9,934 bases of DNA from Campylobacterales bacterium (GTDB lineage Bacteria > Campylobacterota > Campylobacteria > Campylobacterales > Hydrogenimonadaceae), in contig JALSPH010000183.1 in the NCBI GenBank assembly GCA_026986055.1, positions 1-9,934 of the forward strand, in the 5' to 3' direction. The translations under genes were made by a program, and so were the position numbers. Under the pieces are notes generated by a model, which did not search any database, was not told the origin of the DNA, and worked only from the letters and a program-made list of their open reading frames with translations. Below, in pieces: positions 7,159 through 9,934 of the stretch; position 1 is the first letter of the stretch, and every line of letters starts with the position of its first letter.

Positions 7159-7863
7159 GTGCCCTCTCTTGTACGCCTTATAATAGAAGATATAAACAGT
7201 ATTTATAAACGTGATCCTGCGATTCGCTCAAGAGTTGAGATATTTTTCAACTACCCCGGCGTATGGGCTATAGCCAACTATAGAGTCGCTCACAAGCTGC
7301 ACACCAAAGGGTTTCCTCTGCTTGCGAGAATGTGGATGGGAATAGCGCAACTTTTTACCAACATAGATATACACCCGGCAGCTACAATCGGAAGAAGAGT
7401 CTTCATAGACCACGGAATCGGAGTGGTCATAGGCGAGACTGCCGTAATAGGCGACGATGTAACCATATACCAGGGTGTAACGCTGGGCGGGGTCTCTCTA
7501 AATCCGGGCAAACGCCACCCTACGGTAGAAAACGGAGTGGTAATAGGAGCCGGAGCCAAGGTGCTCGGAAACATAACTATAGGCGCCAACTCCAAAATCG
7601 GTGCGAACTCGGTCGTCGTCCGCTCCGTTCCACCGGAATCTACGGCCATAGGCATACCGGCCAAAGTCATTACAAGAGGCAGAGACAAGAGCCCGCTCAG
7701 TCACAACAAACTTCCCGACATAGATAAAGAGCTCTTCGAGTATCTGCTTAAAAGAGTAGCCGTTATAGAACATATCCTTGCTCCCGAGCACAAAGAGCTT
7801 TTGGAAGAGGATCAAAAGCTTGACGAAATATATGAAGCGTTCATAAAATCGATAAAACCTTGA
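7159..7863 (+). CDS. cysE: Serine O-acetyltransferase
   Basis: CysE transfers an acetyl group from acetyl-CoA to L-serine, giving O-acetylserine, the substrate sulfhydrylated by CysK/CysM to cysteine. The 234-residue protein has a short helical N-terminal part (1-65) followed by a left-handed parallel beta-helix built from hexapeptide repeats (about 70-172). Family residues are seen: [10 protein letters not shown] at 69-78, the catalytic pair D84-H85 in [14 protein letters not shown], and TLGG with the second histidine at 120 in [17 protein letters not shown] (117-133). The motif GIPAKV at 165-170 ends the helix. The C-terminal tail from about 175 is charged and helical. The N-terminal domain is shorter than in E. 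coli CysE (273 residues), resembling the Bacillus/Campylobacter form. Start is GTG with a strong AAAGGAGG. It is the last gene of the operon and converges on guaD with one base between stops. Confidence 0.94.
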   Translation: MPSLVRLIIEDINSIYKRDPAIRSRVEIFFNYPGVWAIANYRVAHKLHTKGFPLLARMWMGIAQLFTNIDIHPAATIGRRVFIDHGIGVVIGETAVIGDDVTIYQGVTLGGVSLNPGKRHPTVENGVVIGAGAKVLGNITIGANSKIGANSVVVRSVPPESTAIGIPAKVITRGRDKSPLSHNKLPDIDKELFEYLLKRVAVIEHILAPEHKELLEEDQKLDEIYEAFIKSIKP

Positions 7864-7864
7864 T

Positions 7865-8326
7865 TTAGTATAAAATTCGCTCTGGGTTTTCGTACCATTT
7901 TTTAAAAAGCTCTTCACACTGTTCGTGAGGAGTGTGCAAAAACTCCACCATATCTCTTCTTTTACCCTCCAATATCTCGTAAATCAGGGAGTCGTCGAAC
8001 CCTATGGAAGCGCTCTGCTCTTTCGTATTACAGTAGACAACCTTTTCGATATGAGCCCAATGGATAGCTGCAAAACACATAGGGCACGGTTCTGCCGTAA
8101 CATAGAGAGTGCAACCTTTCAGATGAAAGGAGCCGAGTCTGTCGCTCGCTCTTCTTATGGCCACGATCTCTGCATGTGCGGTGGGGTCGTTTGAGCCTAC
8201 AACCATATTGTGACCGCTCGCTACGACTTTGCCACTCTTTACTATCACCGCTCCGAAAGGTCCGCCGTCACCCTTCTCTATGCCCTCTTTCGCCTCTTTG
8301 AAAGCGATCTTCATAAACTTTTCCAT
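7865..8326 (-). CDS. guaD: Guanine deaminase-like cytidine deaminase-fold enzyme
   Basis: The 153-residue protein has the zinc site of the cytidine/deoxycytidylate deaminase superfamily: HAE at 51-53 (His ligand, catalytic Glu) and PCPMC at 80-84 (both Cys ligands). Its overall pattern closely follows small Bacillus-type guanine deaminase, with GGPFGAVIVK at 21-30, SNDPTAHAEIVAIRRA at 45-60 and GFDDSLIY at 109-116, and a C-terminal tyrosine. The likely reaction is guanine to xanthine plus ammonia in purine salvage. A tRNA adenosine deaminase (TadA) is less likely because GFDD and the C-terminal tail fit GuaD. The ATG at 8326 is chosen because it aligns with the family N-terminus. An in-frame GTG at 8350 would lie inside the terminal repeat of the adjacent mobile-type element. 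No good ribosome binding site is seen. The gene interrupts the usual cysE-aspC order. Confidence 0.8.
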   Translation of the reverse strand: MEKFMKIAFKEAKEGIEKGDGGPFGAVIVKSGKVVASGHNMVVGSNDPTAHAEIVAIRRASDRLGSFHLKGCTLYVTAEPCPMCFAAIHWAHIEKVVYCNTKEQSASIGFDDSLIYEILEGKRRDMVEFLHTPHEQCEELFKKWYENPERILY

Positions 8327-8332
8327 AGCTTC

Positions 8333-8338
8333 ATTATA
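8333..8338 (-). promoter_or_regulatory. Possible -10 box for guaD
   Basis: On the minus strand TATAAT (8333-8338) is a perfect -10 hexamer, but it ends only six bases before the guaD ATG. If used, the transcript would be nearly leaderless. The region where a -35 box would lie (8356-8361) is inside the terminal repeat of the neighbouring element and is not TTGACA-like. Chance occurrence in AT-rich sequence is possible. Confidence 0.25.
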
Positions 8339-8342
8339 TCTC

Positions 8343-8375
8343 AAGGGCACCTCTAATAATAGGTAATGCTCACAA
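8343..8375 (+). repeat. Left terminal inverted repeat of the 270-bp element
   Basis: It begins AAGGGCACCTCTAATAATAG and pairs with 8580-8612 read on the other strand, 30 of 33 positions. The three mismatches are all in the inner third (8365, 8368 and 8369). The outer end lies 16 bases upstream of the chosen guaD start codon. Confidence 0.85.
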
Positions 8376-8488
8376 TGGGTTTTGCAAATGTAAGATTTTG
8401 CAAGAGGCTTTCAAGTCCTAGCAATAGCTAAGATGAAGGAAGCATCTTGTGAAAGATTGCGTTTGCAAAGCCCACCCTGCGGGCCTTG

Positions 8489-8574
8489 CCGGCTTTCGCC
8501 TATGCGTCGTTACTCTTTTTTGACTTAGCTACGGCTAGGCCTTCAAAAGAGTGCCTAGCCTAGACAAAAGCCGG
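8489..8574. repeat. Long imperfect hairpin inside the element
   Basis: CCGGCTTT (8489-8496) pairs with AAAGCCGG (8567-8574), and ACTCTTTT (8512-8519) pairs with AAAAGAGT (8545-8552). Partly paired sequence lies between them, forming an arm of about 30 bp with a 25-base loop. Inside it, GGCTAGGC (8533-8540) and GCCTAGCC (8553-8560) form a competing perfect 8-bp stem. Either could form as RNA or as a cruciform. Confidence 0.65.
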
Positions 8575-8579
8575 AAATG

Positions 8580-8612
8580 TTGTGAATATCACCTATTATT
8601 AGAGGTGCCCTT
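8580..8612 (-). repeat. Right terminal inverted repeat of the 270-bp element
   Basis: It ends TATTATTAGAGGTGCCCTT and is the inverted partner of 8343-8375. Its outer end lies 42 bases before the aspC start codon, leaving little room for a native promoter for that gene. Confidence 0.85.
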
Positions 8613-8654
8613 AAAGCAATATTGGATAAAATCGGAGATAAAAAAGGGCTACGA

Positions 8655-9827
8655 ATGCTTTCAGACAGAATTCAGACACTCTCCGAATCTCTAACAATGG
8701 CCATAACCGCTCTTGCTCAGCAGCTTAAAAGAGAGGGCAAAGATGTTTTGGGTTTCTCGGCCGGAGAGCCGGACTTCGACACGCCGCAAGTCATTAAAGA
8801 CGCAGCTATTGAAGCTATAGAGAGAGGTTTTACAAAATATACTCCGGTTGACGGAATCGTCGAACTCAAAGAGGCGATTCTTTATAAACTAAAACGCGAC
8901 AACGGCCTTGAATATACGGCTGATCAGGTCATAGCCAGCAACGGTGCGAAACAGTCGCTTTTCAACCTCTTTCAAGCCACCATCAACCCGGGTGACGAAG
9001 TGATAATACCCGCTCCATACTGGGTAACGTACCCGGAACTCGTCAAATACTCAGGTGGCACTCCCGTAATCATAGAGACCAATGACAAGAGCGGCTTCAA
9101 AATAACCGCCGAAGAGTTAAAAGCCGCCATAACGCCAAAAACGAGAATGCTCATTCTAACCTCCCCTTCCAACCCAACCGGAGCGGTCTACTCGAAAGAG
9201 GAGTTGACAGCCCTTGCGGAAGTTTTGAAAGATACAGACATACTGGTAGCAAGTGACGAAATGTACGAGAAGCTTGTCTATGACGGTACCGTTTTTACCG
9301 CAGCGGCTTCGATCAGCGAAGATATGTTCAACAGAACCGTTACGATAAACGGCCTCAGCAAATCGGTAGCGATGACAGGGTGGCGCTTCGGCTACTGTGC
9401 AGCCGCCGACAGGGATCTTGTAAAAGCGATGAAAAAACTCCAAAGCCAAAGCACTTCCAATATCTGCTCCATAACGCAAATAGCCTCAATAAAAGGTCTC
9501 GACGGAAGTGCCGATGAAGATATCGAGAGGATGAGGAGGGCTTTTGAGGCTAGGTGTCAAGAGGCTACAGATCTCTTTAATGAAATAGATGGCCTCTCAG
9601 TCGTCAAACCGAAAGGTGCTTTTTACCTCTTTGTAAACCACAAAGAGATAGAACCGGACTCTATGAAGTTCGCAAAAGCCCTTTTGGAGAGCGCAGGCGT
9701 GGCAGTCGTACCGGGAGCCGGGTTTGGAAGCGACGGCTATTTTCGCTTCAGTTTTGCCACCGATATAGAGACAATAAGAACCGGAATTGAACGAATTTCC
9801 GATTTTGTCCGATCTTATCGGGAGTAG
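8655..9827 (+). CDS. aspC: Aspartate aminotransferase-type PLP enzyme (class I aminotransferase)
   Basis: The 390-residue protein is a subgroup I-gamma class I aminotransferase, most likely exchanging amino groups between aspartate and 2-oxoglutarate in the cytoplasm. Visible are FSAGEPDFDTP at 34-44, the PLP-contacting NGAKQSL at 96-102, PYWVTYPE at 121-128, SPSNPTG at 170-176, ASDEMYE at 199-205 (Asp201 and Tyr204 to the PLP ring), the Schiff-base lysine 236 in GLSKSVAMTGWRFGY, and Arg364 in YFRFSFA for the substrate carboxylate. ATG 8655 has AAGGG (8644-8648) six bases upstream and aligns with the family N-terminus MLSxRI. An upstream in-frame TTG at 8622 has no such site. The Campylobacter homologue is named aspB. 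Some members also accept prephenate, which cannot be excluded here. No clear promoter is seen in the 42 bases separating the start from the mobile-type element. Confidence 0.92.
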   Translation: MLSDRIQTLSESLTMAITALAQQLKREGKDVLGFSAGEPDFDTPQVIKDAAIEAIERGFTKYTPVDGIVELKEAILYKLKRDNGLEYTADQVIASNGAKQSLFNLFQATINPGDEVIIPAPYWVTYPELVKYSGGTPVIIETNDKSGFKITAEELKAAITPKTRMLILTSPSNPTGAVYSKEELTALAEVLKDTDILVASDEMYEKLVYDGTVFTAAASISEDMFNRTVTINGLSKSVAMTGWRFGYCAAADRDLVKAMKKLQSQSTSNICSITQIASIKGLDGSADEDIERMRRAFEARCQEATDLFNEIDGLSVVKPKGAFYLFVNHKEIEPDSMKFAKALLESAGVAVVPGAGFGSDGYFRFSFATDIETIRTGIERISDFVRSYRE

Positions 9828-9855
9828 TTTACAACAAACCAAAAAAAGAGAGAGT

Positions 9856-9934
9856 ATGGATGCCTTCTATATCGCCCGTCAACCTGTTATAGATCGTAAG
9901 AACAGGGTCTTTGCATACGAGATACTCTTCAGAA
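9856..9934 (+). CDS. N-terminus of a probable EAL/HDOD (YuxH-type) signalling protein, cut by right edge
   Basis: Only 26 codons are visible, from an ATG at 9856 that follows the purine run AAAAAAAGAGAGAG. The peptide begins MDAFYIARQPVIDRKNRVFA and continues YEILFR, matching the opening ARQPIxDxxxxVxAYELLFR of proteins that join an EAL-like cyclic-di-GMP domain to an HDOD domain. Whether the EAL part is active or degenerate cannot be judged because the rest is missing. It starts 28 bases after the aspC stop with no hairpin between them, so it may share aspC transcription. Confidence 0.6.
   Translation, partial: MDAFYIARQPVIDRKNRVFAYEILFR

Larger units (their letters stand above)
8343..8612. 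mobile_element. MITE-like non-autonomous element, 270 bp, family unassigned
   Basis: The stretch is bounded by 33-base inverted repeats (8343-8375 and 8580-8612) matching at 30 of 33 positions, with the outer 22 perfect. There is no transposase and no long reading frame inside. The interior is unusually self-complementary: an imperfect stem of about 30 bp (8489-8519 with 8545-8574), an 8-bp alternative stem (8533-8540 with 8553-8560), and smaller stems (8408-8413/8450-8455 and 8430-8435/8443-8448). TTTTGCAA occurs at 8380-8387 and 8396-8403. No convincing target-site duplication is seen: TCAA precedes GGGCACC and TTAA follows GGTGCCC, a 3-of-4 match at best. These traits fit a deletion derivative of an insertion sequence mobilised in trans, but genomic copy number, the decisive test, cannot be seen. 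It fills nearly all of the space between guaD and aspC. Confidence 0.65.

Noticed and set aside
8433..8528. Short plus-strand frame (31 codons) inside the 270-bp element.
   Set aside because: It has no ribosome binding site, it runs through the hairpin arm, and its composition reflects inverted-repeat sequence. I see no sign of a real peptide or of transposase remains.
8341..8616. Target-site duplication flanking the element.
   Set aside because: TCAA on the left and TTAA on the right differ at one of four bases, and no longer direct repeat is present, so no duplication can be claimed.

Overview
The window looks like a core chromosomal segment of a Campylobacterota (epsilonproteobacterial) genome. 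Two things suggest this. First, the protein sequences match my memory of Campylobacter homologues, notably the long biosynthetic arginine decarboxylase, the HU variant and the thymidylate kinase. Second, the order flgA-ubiX-coaD-tmk-hisS-speA-cysE-(aspC/aspB) is one I recall from Campylobacter jejuni. No genus can be fixed from the sequence alone.

Layout. Bases 1-804 (minus strand, cut by the left edge) hold the start of the flagellar hook-filament junction protein gene flgL. It is read away from a divergent intergenic region of 202 bases. That region carries a good sigma-28-type promoter for flgL and a good sigma-70-type promoter for hup, the HU nucleoid protein gene (1007-1282). A 12-bp hairpin follows hup, then tRNA-Leu(CAA) and tRNA-Gly(GCC). 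Next comes a tightly packed plus-strand operon from about 1598 to 7863: flgA (P-ring chaperone), ubiX (prenylated-FMN synthase), coaD (CoA synthesis), tmk (dTTP synthesis), hisS (histidyl-tRNA synthetase), speA (arginine decarboxylase, polyamine route) and cysE (serine acetyltransferase, cysteine route). Neighbouring genes in it overlap or lie within 20 bases of each other. It combines one flagellar assembly gene with cofactor, nucleotide, translation, polyamine and amino-acid functions.

Beyond cysE, a guanine deaminase-like gene (guaD, minus strand, 7865-8326) converges on cysE with one base between the two stops. It separates cysE from the PLP aminotransferase gene aspC (8655-9827, plus). 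Between the divergent guaD and aspC starts lies a 270-bp non-coding element (8343-8612). It has near-perfect 33-bp terminal inverted repeats and a strongly self-complementary interior, which is the architecture of a non-autonomous MITE-like mobile element. At the right edge begins a gene whose N-terminus resembles EAL/HDOD (YuxH-type) signalling proteins.

Most of the window is ordinary housekeeping DNA. The part most worth a second look is the 270-bp element and how it has remodelled both flanking 5' regions. Next are the promoter arrangement between flgL and hup and the non-AUG starts (flgA and speA TTG, cysE GTG).
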